From positions 434,001 through 498,000 of the forward strand of contig NZ_RYZK01000002.1 in NCBI RefSeq assembly GCF_003990645.1: a DNA stretch of 64,000 nucleotides, written 5' to 3'. Below, piece by piece: positions 24,096 to 33,105 of this stretch. The notes under the pieces are model-generated. The model did not search any database. It was not told the DNA's origin and saw only the letters and a list, made by a program, of their open reading frames with translations. The position numbers were made by a program, and so were the translations under genes. Source of the DNA: Shimia sediminis. GTDB taxonomy: Bacteria; Pseudomonadota; Alphaproteobacteria; Rhodobacterales; Rhodobacteraceae. Each line of letters starts with the position of its first letter. Positions within the stretch are counted from its first letter, which is position 1.

Positions 24096-25058
24096 ATGAC
24101 CAACTATCTCGACTTCGAAAAACCCTTGGCCGAAATCGAAGGCAAGGCCGAGGAACTGCGCGCACTGGCGCGTCAGAACGAAGAGATGGACATCACAGAT
24201 GAGGTCGCGGCGCTTGACAAAAAGGCTGCAGACCTTCTGACCGAGCTCTACAAAGACCTCACGCCCTGGCGCAAATGCCAGGTTGCGCGTCACCCCGAGC
24301 GCCCGCACTGCAAAGACTATATCGACGCGCTGTTCACTGAATACACGCCACTGGCGGGTGACCGGAACTTTGCCGATGACCACGCGGTCATGGGGGGCCT
24401 CGCACGGTTTGACGGCAAGCCGGTGATGGTGATCGGCCACGAAAAAGGCAACGACACCAAATCCCGTATCGAACGCAATTTTGGCATGGCCCGCCCCGAA
24501 GGCTACCGCAAGGCGATCCGCCTGATGGAGATGGCGGACAAATTTGGCCTGCCGGTGGTCACATTGGTCGACACCCCCGGCGCCTACCCCGGCAAAGGGG
24601 CCGAAGAGCGTGGCCAATCCGAAGCCATCGCGCGCGCGACCGAAAAATGCCTGCAGATCGGCGTGCCGCTGATCAGCGTCGTGATCGGCGAAGGTGGCTC
24701 GGGCGGGGCAGTGGCCTTTGCCACGGCCAACCGCGTCGCGATGCTGGAACATTCCGTCTATTCCGTGATCTCTCCCGAAGGCTGCGCCTCGATCCTGTGG
24801 AAGGATGCCGAGAAGATGCGCGAAGCGGCCGAAGCCCTGCGGCTGACGGCACAGGACCTCAAGCAGCTCGGCGTTGCCGACCGCATCATTGACGAGCCCA
24901 AGGGCGGCGCGCACCGCAACCGCACCGGCACGATCGAAACCGTGGGCAAGGCGATCAAGGGCATGCTCACGGAGATGGACAACCAGGGACCCAAGGAATT
25001 GATCCAGGCCCGCCGTAAAAAATTCCTGAAAATGGGTGAAAAAGGTCTCGCGGCCTGA
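24096..25058 (+). CDS. accA: Acetyl-CoA carboxylase carboxyltransferase subunit alpha
   Basis: A 320-residue subunit that with AccD transfers carboxyl from carboxybiotin to acetyl-CoA, the first committed step of fatty-acid synthesis. It starts [22 protein letters not shown], with a helical N-terminus, then the crotonase-fold core with [25 protein letters not shown] and [22 protein letters not shown] lies upstream of the ATG. Stand-alone location, as usual; accD is not in the window. Confidence 0.98.
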   Translation: MTNYLDFEKPLAEIEGKAEELRALARQNEEMDITDEVAALDKKAADLLTELYKDLTPWRKCQVARHPERPHCKDYIDALFTEYTPLAGDRNFADDHAVMGGLARFDGKPVMVIGHEKGNDTKSRIERNFGMARPEGYRKAIRLMEMADKFGLPVVTLVDTPGAYPGKGAEERGQSEAIARATEKCLQIGVPLISVVIGEGGSGGAVAFATANRVAMLEHSVYSVISPEGCASILWKDAEKMREAAEALRLTAQDLKQLGVADRIIDEPKGGAHRNRTGTIETVGKAIKGMLTEMDNQGPKELIQARRKKFLKMGEKGLAA

Positions 25059-25095
25059 TCTTCCTCTTGTCGCGGACCGGCGCTAGGCTGCGACC

Positions 25096-26427
25096 ATGTT
25101 GGGAATCCTGAGCAACACCACATTCCGCCGTTTGTTTGCCGCACAGGTCGTGGCCCTGATGGGCACCGGCCTGTTGACCGTGGCGCTGGGGCTCCTGGCC
25201 TATGACCTCGCGGGCGACGCGGCGGGGGCTGTTCTGGGCACCGCCTACACGATCAAGATGATTGCCTATGTCGGCCTGTCCCCCATCGCCGGAGCCATTG
25301 CGGCAAGGCTGCCGCGCAAGCAGCTCTTGATCGCGATGGATCTGATCCGGGCTGCGGTGGCACTGTGCCTGCCTTTTGTCGATGCAATCTGGCAGGTTTA
25401 CCTGCTGATCTTTCTCTTGCAGTCAGCATCGGCCACCTTCACCCCCGCCTTTCAGGCCGTCATCCCGGACGTTTTGCCGGAAGAGGGCGACTATACCCGC
25501 GCCCTGTCCCTGTCGCGGCTGGCCTATGACATCGAGAATCTGATCTCGCCGGCATTGGCGGGGCTGTTGTTGCTGGTGATGGATTTTCACTGGCTCTTCG
25601 CAGGCACCGTTGCCGGATTCTTGTGGTCCACGGCCCTGATCCAGATCTCCAGCGTTCCACCGCTGGGTCAGGACACCACGCGACCGTTCCGCGAACGGGT
25701 GACACGCGGCAGCTGGATCTACCTGAACACGCCCCGTCTGCGCGGGCTTCTGGCCTTTAATTTTGCCGCAGCAGCCGCCGGGGCCTTTGTGCTGGTCAAC
25801 ACCGTGGTCATGGTGCGCGCGATCTATGGTTTTGGCGAAACCCACCTTGCCTATGCCATGGCGGCCTTTGGTGCCGGGTCGATGGCCGCAGCACTGTCTA
25901 TCCCGCGCCTGCTGGACCACGTGTCCGACCGGCGTGTCATGAGCCTTGCCGCCATCGCTGTGTCGCTTGTCACCCTGCTGCACGGCCTGATCTACGCCAC
26001 CCAAGGCCCGCTGGACTGGCCCGCATTCCTGTTCCTCTGGGCGCTCATCGGCGTGTTCTATTCCGCAGTATTGACCCCCTCAGGCCGCCTCTTGCGCCGC
26101 TCCGCCCACGCTGAGGATCGCCCCGCCGTCTTCACCGCTCAATTCGCGCTCAGCCATGCCTGCTGGCTGATCACCTACCCCCTGGCCGGATGGATGGCCA
26201 AGCTGGTCTCGATCCCGGTCGCCCTTGTCCTGCTTGGGGTTTTGGCGTTGCTCGCAACACTTTTGGGTCTGTGGCTCTGGCGCCCCGGTTCCGACGCCGC
26301 GCTGGTGCATGAGCACCCGGATCTGCCAGAGACCCATCCGCATCTGCAAGAGCACCACGGCCAGCGGCACCACACACACGCCTTTGTCATCGACGATGAG
26401 CATCGCGCCTGGCCCACGCAGGGGTAG
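25096..26427 (+). CDS. MFS transporter with histidine-rich C-terminal tail
   Basis: A 443-residue carrier with about twelve helices; TTFRRLFAAQVVALMGTGLLTVALGLLAYDLAG is the first segment and IAARLPRKQLLIAMD resembles the conserved loop motif. The last 45 residues form a cytoplasmic tail rich in His, Glu and Asp (for example EHHGQRHHTHAF), which is unusual for MFS carriers and resembles metal-binding tails of metal exporters. It may export a metal or a metal-chelate or sense metal. It starts 37 nt after accA but is probably independent. Confidence 0.85.
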   Translation: MLGILSNTTFRRLFAAQVVALMGTGLLTVALGLLAYDLAGDAAGAVLGTAYTIKMIAYVGLSPIAGAIAARLPRKQLLIAMDLIRAAVALCLPFVDAIWQVYLLIFLLQSASATFTPAFQAVIPDVLPEEGDYTRALSLSRLAYDIENLISPALAGLLLLVMDFHWLFAGTVAGFLWSTALIQISSVPPLGQDTTRPFRERVTRGSWIYLNTPRLRGLLAFNFAAAAAGAFVLVNTVVMVRAIYGFGETHLAYAMAAFGAGSMAAALSIPRLLDHVSDRRVMSLAAIAVSLVTLLHGLIYATQGPLDWPAFLFLWALIGVFYSAVLTPSGRLLRRSAHAEDRPAVFTAQFALSHACWLITYPLAGWMAKLVSIPVALVLLGVLALLATLLGLWLWRPGSDAALVHEHPDLPETHPHLQEHHGQRHHTHAFVIDDEHRAWPTQG

Positions 26428-26599
26428 TTGGGGGGCGTTTCGACGCCTATCGGACCCTCACACCGTCCCACAATCCCTCTGACGCCATACCCGCATCAGA
26501 ACGCCGCGATTGAATGATCCGGTGGCGGCTTTTGGGGACGAAGTGAGCTTTCGCTGCGACTGCGCCAATGTCCGTGGTGCCGTTCCACATGCTGATGCT

Positions 26600-26905
26600 T
26601 CAGACCGGATGGATTAATCGCGCCCCGTCCAAATACACCTGTTTCCATTTGATGATTGAATAGGATTTCCTGAGACCTGTGGGCCAGAACGGGTCTTCAA
26701 GCACCAGTTTCTCCACCTCATCCTCCGACGCAGCGTCAACGATCCACAAACCATCGCGGCCTTGTCCTGCGCCATCTGACAAAGGGCCTGCTGCCTCGAT
26801 CTTAGCCGAGTTCCGCTCCAGGAAATCGAGGTGCTTCGCCATGTGACTACTGCGGATGTCAGGATCGGCATCCGGTGAATCCTCGAACAGGATGATGAAC
26901 TTCAT
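26600..26905 (-). CDS. YciI-family protein
   Basis: A 101-residue protein of the YciI/dimeric alpha+beta barrel family: MKFIILFEDSPDADPDIRSSHMAKHLDFLERN, with His and Asp at the usual active-site places, and DGLWIVDAASEDEVEKLVLEDPFWPTGL. GGAGG lies 7 nt before ATG 26905. YciI relatives act as small hydrolases or lyases or help larger enzymes. It is divergent from a LysR regulator that is the likely controller. Confidence 0.87.
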   Translation of the reverse strand: MKFIILFEDSPDADPDIRSSHMAKHLDFLERNSAKIEAAGPLSDGAGQGRDGLWIVDAASEDEVEKLVLEDPFWPTGLRKSYSIIKWKQVYLDGARLIHPV

Positions 26906-26995
26906 TTTCTCGCCTCCACAAATCAACCTGCATATATTAGTGCCACATCAAATCCGCAGATTGTCCCACAAAAGATGGCGGGTTAGTCTGCAAGA

Positions 26996-27868
26996 ATGCA
27001 GGATCACGACTGGAACGACCTTAAGTATCTTTTAGCACTTCACCGCATGGGAAAGCTCACGCATGCGGGCCGAACGCTTGGGGTCAGCGAAACGACGGTG
27101 GCCCGTAGGATCAAGGAAATCGAGCAGGCCTTGGAAACGATGCTGTTCGTACGCAGTGCCAATGGACGCTACGAACCAACCGACGCCGCGCTCGAAATCC
27201 TGTCGCACGCTGAAACCATAGAGGCTGCGAACGCAGCGATAAGAGCAGTAGCAGGCGAGAACGCACATCACGTCACAGGCCGTGTTCGGATAAGCTCGGT
27301 ACCGATCATAGTGAACCACTTCCTCGTGCCTGGCCTGGCCGCTTTAGAACGTTTGCATCCAAACCTCACCATCGAGCTGGTTCCCTGCTCGGAAAACCTG
27401 GATCTGTTTAAACGTGAGGCAGATCTCGCGGTGCGTTTTGCGCGTCCATCTGGTGGAGGTTTGCGGACAAGAGCGCAAAAACTGGGCGAGCTTTCATTTG
27501 CGGCATATGCCGCAAGTTTCACCTCCTCACTTGAAAACGAGAAGTTGAGATGGATCACCTATGACGAGGCACATTCGGACTTGCCGCAAGCGCGTTGGCT
27601 TGAAAACGCCGCGAAGCCTACCGGAATGCGCTCAACTTTGAGAATTGCGGATGCAGAGACGGGCATGCAGGCCACAGCGGAGGGGCTTGGAAAGACGCTT
27701 TTGCCCCGCGCGATTGCATCGGGCGATGCGCGATTTCGAGCAGTCGAACTAGAAGGGGGCGTTAAGTACCCGACCAGAGAGGTCTGGATGTTATCGCACG
27801 TTGACCAAACATCGAGATTGTCAATCACAGCCGCTAAAGGCTGGCTGACCAGTCTGGACTGGGATTGA
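26996..27868 (+). CDS. LysR-family transcriptional regulator
   Basis: A 290-residue LysR-type regulator. The N-terminal helix-turn-helix is DLKYLLALHRMGKLTHAGRTLGVSETTVARRIKEIEQAL (about 8-46) and a periplasmic-binding-like effector domain follows, from GRVRISSVP on. It is transcribed away from the YciI gene with a 90-bp gap, as LysR regulators and targets usually are. Base composition is somewhat less GC-rich than the core genes. Confidence 0.92.
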   Translation: MQDHDWNDLKYLLALHRMGKLTHAGRTLGVSETTVARRIKEIEQALETMLFVRSANGRYEPTDAALEILSHAETIEAANAAIRAVAGENAHHVTGRVRISSVPIIVNHFLVPGLAALERLHPNLTIELVPCSENLDLFKREADLAVRFARPSGGGLRTRAQKLGELSFAAYAASFTSSLENEKLRWITYDEAHSDLPQARWLENAAKPTGMRSTLRIADAETGMQATAEGLGKTLLPRAIASGDARFRAVELEGGVKYPTREVWMLSHVDQTSRLSITAAKGWLTSLDWD

Positions 27869-27927
27869 AACGCGACCTGAAAGCTGCAGTTCGTACATGG
27901 CGCAGCTGTCCCCATGCACCGCGCGCC

Positions 27928-28025
27928 GCGTTAATCCGGCAAATCCAACCACCCGACACCGACGCAATACCGACGTGATACCGACGTATTACCGAACGCG
28001 GTTTTCCCTTGAAACGCTGACGTTA
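27928..28025. repeat. Iteron-bearing dispersed element, copy B
   Basis: Units ACCGACGCAAT, ACCGACGTGAT, ACCGACGTATT, ACCGAACGCGG at 27957-28000, flanked by GCGTTAA (27928) and ACGTTAA (28020). The core matches copy A (15213-15254) at 40 of 42 positions. Like copy A it lies between convergent genes, here the LysR gene (+) and the GntR gene (-). A hairpin TGCGCCG-N6-CGGCGCA follows at 28044-28063. Confidence 0.8.
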
Positions 28026-28043
28026 AGCCCGATTCGCCGCCCC

Positions 28044-28063
28044 TGCGCCGAAACTGCGGCGCA
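28044..28063. terminator. Hairpin 3' of the GntR gene
   Basis: A perfect 7-bp stem TGCGCCG / CGGCGCA with a 6-nt loop, 23 nt beyond the GntR stop on the minus strand. It has no T-run, so terminator function is uncertain. Confidence 0.4.
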
Positions 28064-28085
28064 CGGTGGGGCAAGGTTTCGGTCA

Positions 28086-28736
28086 TCACCGCACCAGCAT
28101 CTTCAACCCTTGGGTCACATCCGAGCGCACAGCAAGCCGCAAACCCGGCTCATCCCCGGCCTTGAGTGCTGCGATGATCAGGCGATGGAAATGCGGCGGT
28201 TCGCTTTTGCGGAACCGGCTGTACAACGCCCGCATGGTCGGCCCCAGCTGCAGCCAGACGGTCTCGGCCATGGCCAGCATGGCAGGCGCCTGCGCCCGCA
28301 GATAAAGGGTGCGGTGGAACTCGAGGTTGGTGCGGATATAGCTGACAGCGTCACGGTTCTCGACCGCCTGCGCCACATTGCCATTGATCGTCTGCAACCG
28401 TTCAATCAGCGCCATATGCGCGCGCGGCAGGGCACGGCTGGCCAGCTCGACCTCCAACAGCGCCCGCAGGGCCGCCAGCTCTTCGATCCGATCACTGGTC
28501 AGCTCCGGAGTGGACACCCGCCCCGAGCTGGACAGAAACAGCGCGCCCTCGGCCACCAACCGCCGTACCGCCTCGCGGGCCGGGGTCATGGAGACGTCAA
28601 ACTCTTTGCCAATACCGCGCAGGGTCAGCGCCTGTCCGGGGGCAATTTCGCCATGCATGATGCGGGTGCGCAGCTGTCGATACACACGATCATGTGCCGA
28701 GCTTGAAGGGTCCGTGGGTCGGGTGTGGGTCAGCAT
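28086..28736 (-). CDS. GntR-family (FadR/FCD type) transcriptional regulator
   Basis: A 216-residue regulator. The winged helix is in RVYRQLRTRIMHGEIAPGQALTLRGIGKEFDVSMTPAREAVRRLVAEGAL; the C-terminal FCD domain is helical, with the EFHRTLY segment carrying the typical metal-ligand His. It starts 31 nt after the metallopeptidase gene on the same strand and may be co-transcribed. Effector and targets are unknown. Confidence 0.9.
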   Translation of the reverse strand: MLTHTRPTDPSSSAHDRVYRQLRTRIMHGEIAPGQALTLRGIGKEFDVSMTPAREAVRRLVAEGALFLSSSGRVSTPELTSDRIEELAALRALLEVELASRALPRAHMALIERLQTINGNVAQAVENRDAVSYIRTNLEFHRTLYLRAQAPAMLAMAETVWLQLGPTMRALYSRFRKSEPPHFHRLIIAALKAGDEPGLRLAVRSDVTQGLKMLVR

Positions 28737-28767
28737 GTCTCAAATGTGATCACAAACCGCATCCGGG

Positions 28768-29460
28768 TCAATCGCCAAATCGGAACCGGTGCAGCGTCTC
28801 ACCCTTTTGCCGCAGCCAGGCGCGTTGCTCTTGATAGGGGCCGTGAATGTCCTCAACCCTTGCCCAGAAGGCCGGGGAGTGGTTCATCTCGGCCAGATGG
28901 GCCACCTCGTGGGCGGCGACGTATTCCAGAACCGTTGCCGGGGCCATGACAAGCCGCCAACTGTACATCAACGCCCCGTTTGAGGAACACGACCCCCATC
29001 GCGACCGTGTATCGCGCAGGGTCATCCGGCTGTAGCCGCGGCCAAGCCGCTCGGCGTAGCGGTCGGATGCCGCCGCAAGGCGATCACGGGCGATCTGCTT
29101 CAGAAACCCCTGCACGCGCGCCGGAACCCTGTCAGCCTGCCCCGGCACCAGCAAACGCCCCGCATCCACCTGCACGGAACGCCCAGTACCGGGCGCGATC
29201 AACAGCGGCCGCCCCTCTACAAGGATCTCCTGCCCGAGGCTCACCACAACCTGCTCTGGTCTCTGCGCCAGTTGACCGCGAATCCAGGTCTCTTTTTCGC
29301 GGACGAAACTCAGACCTTCACGTTCAGGCACACCCTGGGGCAAAGTCAGCGACACGCGCCCATCCAAACGCGATACCCGCAAGGAAATACGACGCGCCCG
29401 CGCCGATCGGCGCAAAACCACCGGAATCGGCGGTGATCCGGGAAGGAAGTGTTGCGACAT
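28768..29460 (-). CDS. YgjP-like (SprT/M48-type) zinc metallopeptidase
   Basis: A 230-residue YgjP/DUF45-type protein. The zincin motif HEVAHLAEMNH covers His184, Glu185, His188 and third ligand His194, and the conserved RWGSCSS is at 154-160. Such proteins are predicted cytoplasmic metallopeptidases, often linked to DNA-repair or nucleotidyltransferase contexts. ATG 29460 is preceded by AGGAGA; the longer open frame to 29685 is not family-like. It lies upstream of the GntR gene on the same strand. Confidence 0.9.
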   Translation of the reverse strand: MSQHFLPGSPPIPVVLRRSARARRISLRVSRLDGRVSLTLPQGVPEREGLSFVREKETWIRGQLAQRPEQVVVSLGQEILVEGRPLLIAPGTGRSVQVDAGRLLVPGQADRVPARVQGFLKQIARDRLAAASDRYAERLGRGYSRMTLRDTRSRWGSCSSNGALMYSWRLVMAPATVLEYVAAHEVAHLAEMNHSPAFWARVEDIHGPYQEQRAWLRQKGETLHRFRFGD

Positions 29461-29568
29461 GCGCTCTCCTGACCATGTAGGGCGCGATACCCTTTGACAC
29501 GCCGCATCTGTTATGGCAGTTGGCCCGAACTGTCGACAAGACTCATGAGAATCTAAAGGGGATTTCCA

Positions 29569-29895
29569 ATGCCCAAAGAAGAATGGGGCGTCAAACGCGT
29601 GTGCCCGACCACTGGCAAGCGCTTCTACGACCTGAACAAGAACCCAATCGTCAGCCCCTACACCGGGGAAACGATTGAGATCCACAGCGGCAAGAGCCGC
29701 ATGATCGAGGCCGACGCAGAAGATGCGGCGACGCTGAAGGCCAAGGCCGCTGACGCGACGGATGGCGACGATCTGCTGGATGACGACGACTCGGTTGATC
29801 TGGAGCTCGATGACGCTGTTCTGGACGACGATGATGACGACAATGTCTCGCTTGACGAAATCGCAGACGTTGCATCAGAGGACGACGAAAATTAA
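29569..29895 (+). CDS. TIGR02300 / FYDLN-acid-domain protein
   Basis: A 108-residue protein with the FYDLN motif at residues 19-23 after KRVCPTTGKR, then a conserved NPIVSPYTGE, and an extremely acidic tail made mostly of Asp and Glu (about 65-108). The family is widespread in alphaproteobacteria and has no established function; the N-terminal Cys plus surrounding residues resemble half a zinc ribbon. A GGGGATTT purine stretch precedes ATG 29569. It lies just upstream of tRNA-Ala. Confidence 0.93.
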   Translation: MPKEEWGVKRVCPTTGKRFYDLNKNPIVSPYTGETIEIHSGKSRMIEADAEDAATLKAKAADATDGDDLLDDDDSVDLELDDAVLDDDDDDNVSLDEIADVASEDDEN

Positions 29896-29902
29896 TGCCA
29901 AG

Positions 29903-29932
29903 GGGGCGGGTTTTTTCGCTTGATCCCGCCCC
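29903..29932. terminator. Terminator hairpin after the FYDLN gene
   Basis: GGGGCGGG and CCCGCCCC form a perfect 8-bp stem with a 14-nt loop that contains TTTTTT. It starts 8 nt after the stop codon and separates the gene from tRNA-Ala. Confidence 0.6.
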
Positions 29933-29979
29933 GGCAAGCGCCTAAATAGGCGCGCACAAGCAGAGATGCTTGCAGGTTT

Positions 29980-30055
<76 letters not shown>

Positions 30056-30518
30056 AAACCTCTTATTTACAAGACATTGCGCGTTGGCGATTTGGCTTGC
30101 TTCAGCATGCGCCACAGGGCGTCGCGCGACGCCCGCTGATTTTCCAAAGCCATGCGATTTCTGTGTACGCATCCCCTGCGGCGTCTGCAGAGTGCGGGTG
30201 TTTACTTTGCAAAGAATGAACAATAGCTTCGCTGGCGTAGACATCTTTCGAGAAGCATTGTTCTGATGACCCTGACATCGCGCATTTTCGCAGTTTCACC
30301 TCCGCCTCGCGCCTAACAGTTTGTGTGTGACGTGCCGAGGCACGCCGCACATTTTCTGTTGCGAGACGCTGCATTAGGCAAAATCAATCCTGCCTGAACG
30401 GCCGGGAGAATTGTGTGTGCCGCCTCGCCTCATAATCCCTTTCATTTCGCAGTCGTAGTGAACGCCACCCTCAGGATGTGCCTGTGTGTCGTCACCCGGC
30501 TGCTCAGAGGCAATCCTT
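30056..30518. other. 463-bp intergenic region after tRNA-Ala
   Basis: No credible gene: short ORFs here lack ribosome sites and family-like sequence. It contains an 18-bp perfect palindrome at 30117-30134 and a moderately AT-rich stretch, presumably holding the promoter of the MFS gene at 30519. Position behind a tRNA 3' end would suit an integration scar, but no repeat of the tRNA 3' end was seen downstream. Confidence 0.5.
30117..30134. terminator. 18-bp perfect palindrome downstream of tRNA-Ala
   Basis: GGGCGTCGC followed by GCGACGCCC, then GCTGATTTT. It lies 61 nt beyond the tRNA and may end its transcript, although a self-complementary run without loop makes a suboptimal terminator. Confidence 0.4.
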
Positions 30519-31655
30519 ATGCAAAAATTATCTCCTCTGTTCGTTCTCAGCCTGTCTGCCACTTTACTGATGCTGGGCGTCGGCATGATCGTGGCCCTGC
30601 TGCCGCAGCGCGTCTTCGATATGACCGGATCGCTCGAAAGTGTGGCGCTGGTCGCCTCGGTCTTCGCGCTGGCGTATGTTCTGGCCCAACTGCCGATCAG
30701 CGCGTTTTCAGACCGGCTGGGACCAAAGTGGTTTCTGGTCGCTGGCTATCTGACCTGTGCCGTTTCGGGCGTCATCTTCTATTCCACCGAAAGCGCGGGC
30801 GGCGTGTTCCTTGGGCGGGCGGTACAGGGCCTTGGTGAGGCGTCTATCTGGGCGCTGGGTCCCGCCGTCTTGTCATTGGCGTACCCAACGTCCAAAGGCC
30901 GCGCCATTGGACTTTACAACTTTGCGATCCATGCCGGTTTGACGGCGGGGCCGCTGTTGGGCTTGTTCCTCGCCCCGGATGGGTTGGGCCGCCTGCCCTT
31001 TCTGGTCTTTGCGGTTCTATGCGCGCTTTCCGGGGCCTGCGTTCTGTTTTTCCTGCGTCCCACGCGAGGGGCGGTTGGTCCCTCTCGGCTGAGCACCCGC
31101 CAGTTTCTGGATCTGTTTCGCCAAAGACGGATCGTAATTCTGTTGTTTGGCGTGCTGCTGTATGGCGCTGGCTATGGTGTGTTTCTGACCGTTCTGCCCG
31201 TGTCCCTCGCAGCAAGCCACGGGTTCGACGCCACCGCCACCAGTCTGCATTTCGTCCTGTTCTACGCGGCCATCAGTCTTTCGCAGGTCGTTGCGGGGAC
31301 AGTTTCGGACCGCATCGGACGCCCGGGCTTTCTGGTCTGGGGCATGGCGCTGGCGGCCATCGGATTGAGTGTCCTGCCGCTGTTTTCAGGAATGTTGGTG
31401 TACCTGCCTCTTGGACTGGCAGGTATCGGGCTCGGGGTGTTTTGTGTGGCATCAATTGCCGAGTTGAATGACCTCGCGCCGGACACACTCAAAGGGGCGG
31501 TTTCGGGAGGGTACTATTTCTTCTGGGGCATTGGGTATGTGCTCGGCCCATTGGTTTTGGGCGTGGTGGGCGCGAGCACCCCAGTGGTCGGGTTCTCCGC
31601 GCTTTCAGCGTTGTTTGGTATTCTGGCTCTGACCCTTAATCACAATCGCGCGTGA
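30519..31655 (+). CDS. MFS transporter
   Basis: A 378-residue carrier with about twelve helices, starting MQKLSPLFVLSLSATLLMLGVGMIVALLPQRVFDMTG. The motif SAFSDRLGPKWFLVAGY between helices 2 and 3 is a clear MFS motif A. AGAGG lies 8 nt before ATG 30519. It converges on the aminotransferase gene next to the hut cluster, so a role in histidine or amino-acid transport is possible but not shown. Confidence 0.87.
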   Translation: MQKLSPLFVLSLSATLLMLGVGMIVALLPQRVFDMTGSLESVALVASVFALAYVLAQLPISAFSDRLGPKWFLVAGYLTCAVSGVIFYSTESAGGVFLGRAVQGLGEASIWALGPAVLSLAYPTSKGRAIGLYNFAIHAGLTAGPLLGLFLAPDGLGRLPFLVFAVLCALSGACVLFFLRPTRGAVGPSRLSTRQFLDLFRQRRIVILLFGVLLYGAGYGVFLTVLPVSLAASHGFDATATSLHFVLFYAAISLSQVVAGTVSDRIGRPGFLVWGMALAAIGLSVLPLFSGMLVYLPLGLAGIGLGVFCVASIAELNDLAPDTLKGAVSGGYYFFWGIGYVLGPLVLGVVGASTPVVGFSALSALFGILALTLNHNRA

Positions 31656-31671
31656 CCACTTGGATGAACAT

Positions 31672-31705
31672 GCAGGCACCCGCTCACTTTCGGGTGGGTG
31701 CCTGC
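31672..31705. terminator. Bidirectional terminator between convergent genes
   Basis: GCAGGCACCC / GGGTGCCTGC is a perfect 10-bp stem with a 14-nt loop between the MFS gene (+) and the class V aminotransferase gene (-). T-runs are short, but the stem is strong and well placed. Confidence 0.7.
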
Positions 31706-31724
31706 GCCTTGTGATCCTCAGGTC

Positions 31725-32987
31725 TCAGCCCGGTTCACCCATCTCTTTCAAAGCCGCCAACAGCGTCGCGATCTCTTGTTCGGTGTTGTAATGGCAGAGA
31801 GATATCCGGATGCAATCCGTCAGCCCAAGCGGGTCCAGGACATTGCCGCTATAGTGATCCGCCTTTCGGGTGTGAGTGCGGATACCCTGATTGTTCAAGT
31901 TGGTCACAACATCCGGCGAGGCCATGCCGTCGACCACTATTGAAACCAACCCCTCGCGGGCAGGGTTGTCTGCCCCCGCAAGAATGGTGATGTGATCCAT
32001 GTCGCGCAGCCCCGGCAGGTTGCCGGTTCCATTGATCATCGCGTCTGTCAGGTGGGTCTCATAGGCATGGATCGCACGACCCGCAGCTTCGATCCGGGCG
32101 CGGGGGTCGGTTTCGTCCGTGATCTCGCCACCCAGCCAGTCGAAATAGGCCACCACGTCCGAAATCGCGGCGTAGGCGCCGGTGTCGCGGGTGCCAAACT
32201 CCCAGCCTGTCGCAGGCGCGTCGATCAACATGTCATGCGGCAGCGCGGTCATCCGGTCCGAAATCCAGGCGATGCCATATCCGTGGCGCGAGAACATCTT
32301 GTAGGGCGAAATCGCGTAGCCATCGACATTGTACGCGGCAAGATCCATCTGCCCGTGCGCCGCGTGCTGAATACCGTCCACGATGATGAAACAGTTGGGT
32401 GACACCGCGCGAATAGCCTGAGAAATCGCCGCCACATCCATGCCCATCCCCGTTACGGGCGAGGCATGCAGGATCGTTGCCACCGCCACGTCCGGCGTCA
32501 TGAGCCTGGCGTAGTCTTCGGCAGTGACCCTGCCAGTCGCATCATCGTGGGGCACGTTCACATAGTCCAACCCGGCAATCTCTGCCCATCGCCGCGCTGC
32601 ACTGCGGCTGGCTGGGTGCTCAATGGACGAGCCGATGACCTTGGCACCTTTTGGGGCCGCCACACACGCCGTGCGGATCACCCGAAACAGCAATTCGGTC
32701 CCGCTCTCTCCGGCAAAGAATTGCCCGCTTGGCGCATTCATCAACACGGCCAGGTCCGCTTTGGCCTTGTCGATGGTGGCGACGAGCGCATGTGCTGCTG
32801 GGTTGTCGCGTCCCTGGTTGTCGGGGATGGCGGCATAGGTGGCGGACGTCTCAACCACCTGCTTGAGTGTCAGAGCCCCTCCGGCATTCTCGAAAAAGAT
32901 GCGTTCGCCCTGAAACGGACAGCTGTCCACGTGAGCAAAGCGATCGCGAATGGCAGTGATCAGTGCGGGATTATCTTGGATTTTCAT
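31725..32987 (-). CDS. Class V (NifS-like) PLP aminotransferase
   Basis: A 420-residue fold-type I PLP enzyme of the class V family. The PLP lysine is in YAISPYKMFSRHGYG, the cofactor Asp in FIIVDGIQHAAHG, and the substrate Arg near the end in TDCIRISLCHYNT. It is not a classic IscS/SufS: the mobile loop Cys of those desulfurases is not evident. It lies 118 nt after hutU in the same direction, separated by a hairpin (33053-33079). Its substrate is unknown; the place suggests histidine- or glutamate-related chemistry. Confidence 0.82.
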   Translation of the reverse strand: MKIQDNPALITAIRDRFAHVDSCPFQGERIFFENAGGALTLKQVVETSATYAAIPDNQGRDNPAAHALVATIDKAKADLAVLMNAPSGQFFAGESGTELLFRVIRTACVAAPKGAKVIGSSIEHPASRSAARRWAEIAGLDYVNVPHDDATGRVTAEDYARLMTPDVAVATILHASPVTGMGMDVAAISQAIRAVSPNCFIIVDGIQHAAHGQMDLAAYNVDGYAISPYKMFSRHGYGIAWISDRMTALPHDMLIDAPATGWEFGTRDTGAYAAISDVVAYFDWLGGEITDETDPRARIEAAGRAIHAYETHLTDAMINGTGNLPGLRDMDHITILAGADNPAREGLVSIVVDGMASPDVVTNLNNQGIRTHTRKADHYSGNVLDPLGLTDCIRISLCHYNTEQEIATLLAALKEMGEPG

Positions 32988-33052
32988 AGGTCTCGTCCGG
33001 TTTCAACGCGCAGGGCCGATTTGATAAGCGCGTGTCACGGTCGAGGTGTCAA

Positions 33053-33079
33053 GCTGCAACGTGATGGTCACGCTGCAGC
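33053..33079 (-). terminator. Strong hairpin between hutU and the aminotransferase gene
   Basis: On the minus strand GCTGCAGCGTGA-CCA-TCACGTTGCAGC makes a 12-bp stem with one G-U pair and a 3-nt loop, then TTGACACC. It probably ends or attenuates the hutI-hutG-hutU message; no long T-run is present. Confidence 0.55.
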
Positions 33080-33105
33080 CCGGTTTGTTTCTTGGCCAAG
33101 GTCCA

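Noticed and set aside
23934-24914. Upstream extension of the GyrI-like frame
   Set aside because: It is antisense to accA; the family start and ribosome site at 23933 explain the real gene.
30102-30374. 90-codon minus-strand ORF after tRNA-Ala
   Set aside because: No ribosome site and no family-like sequence.
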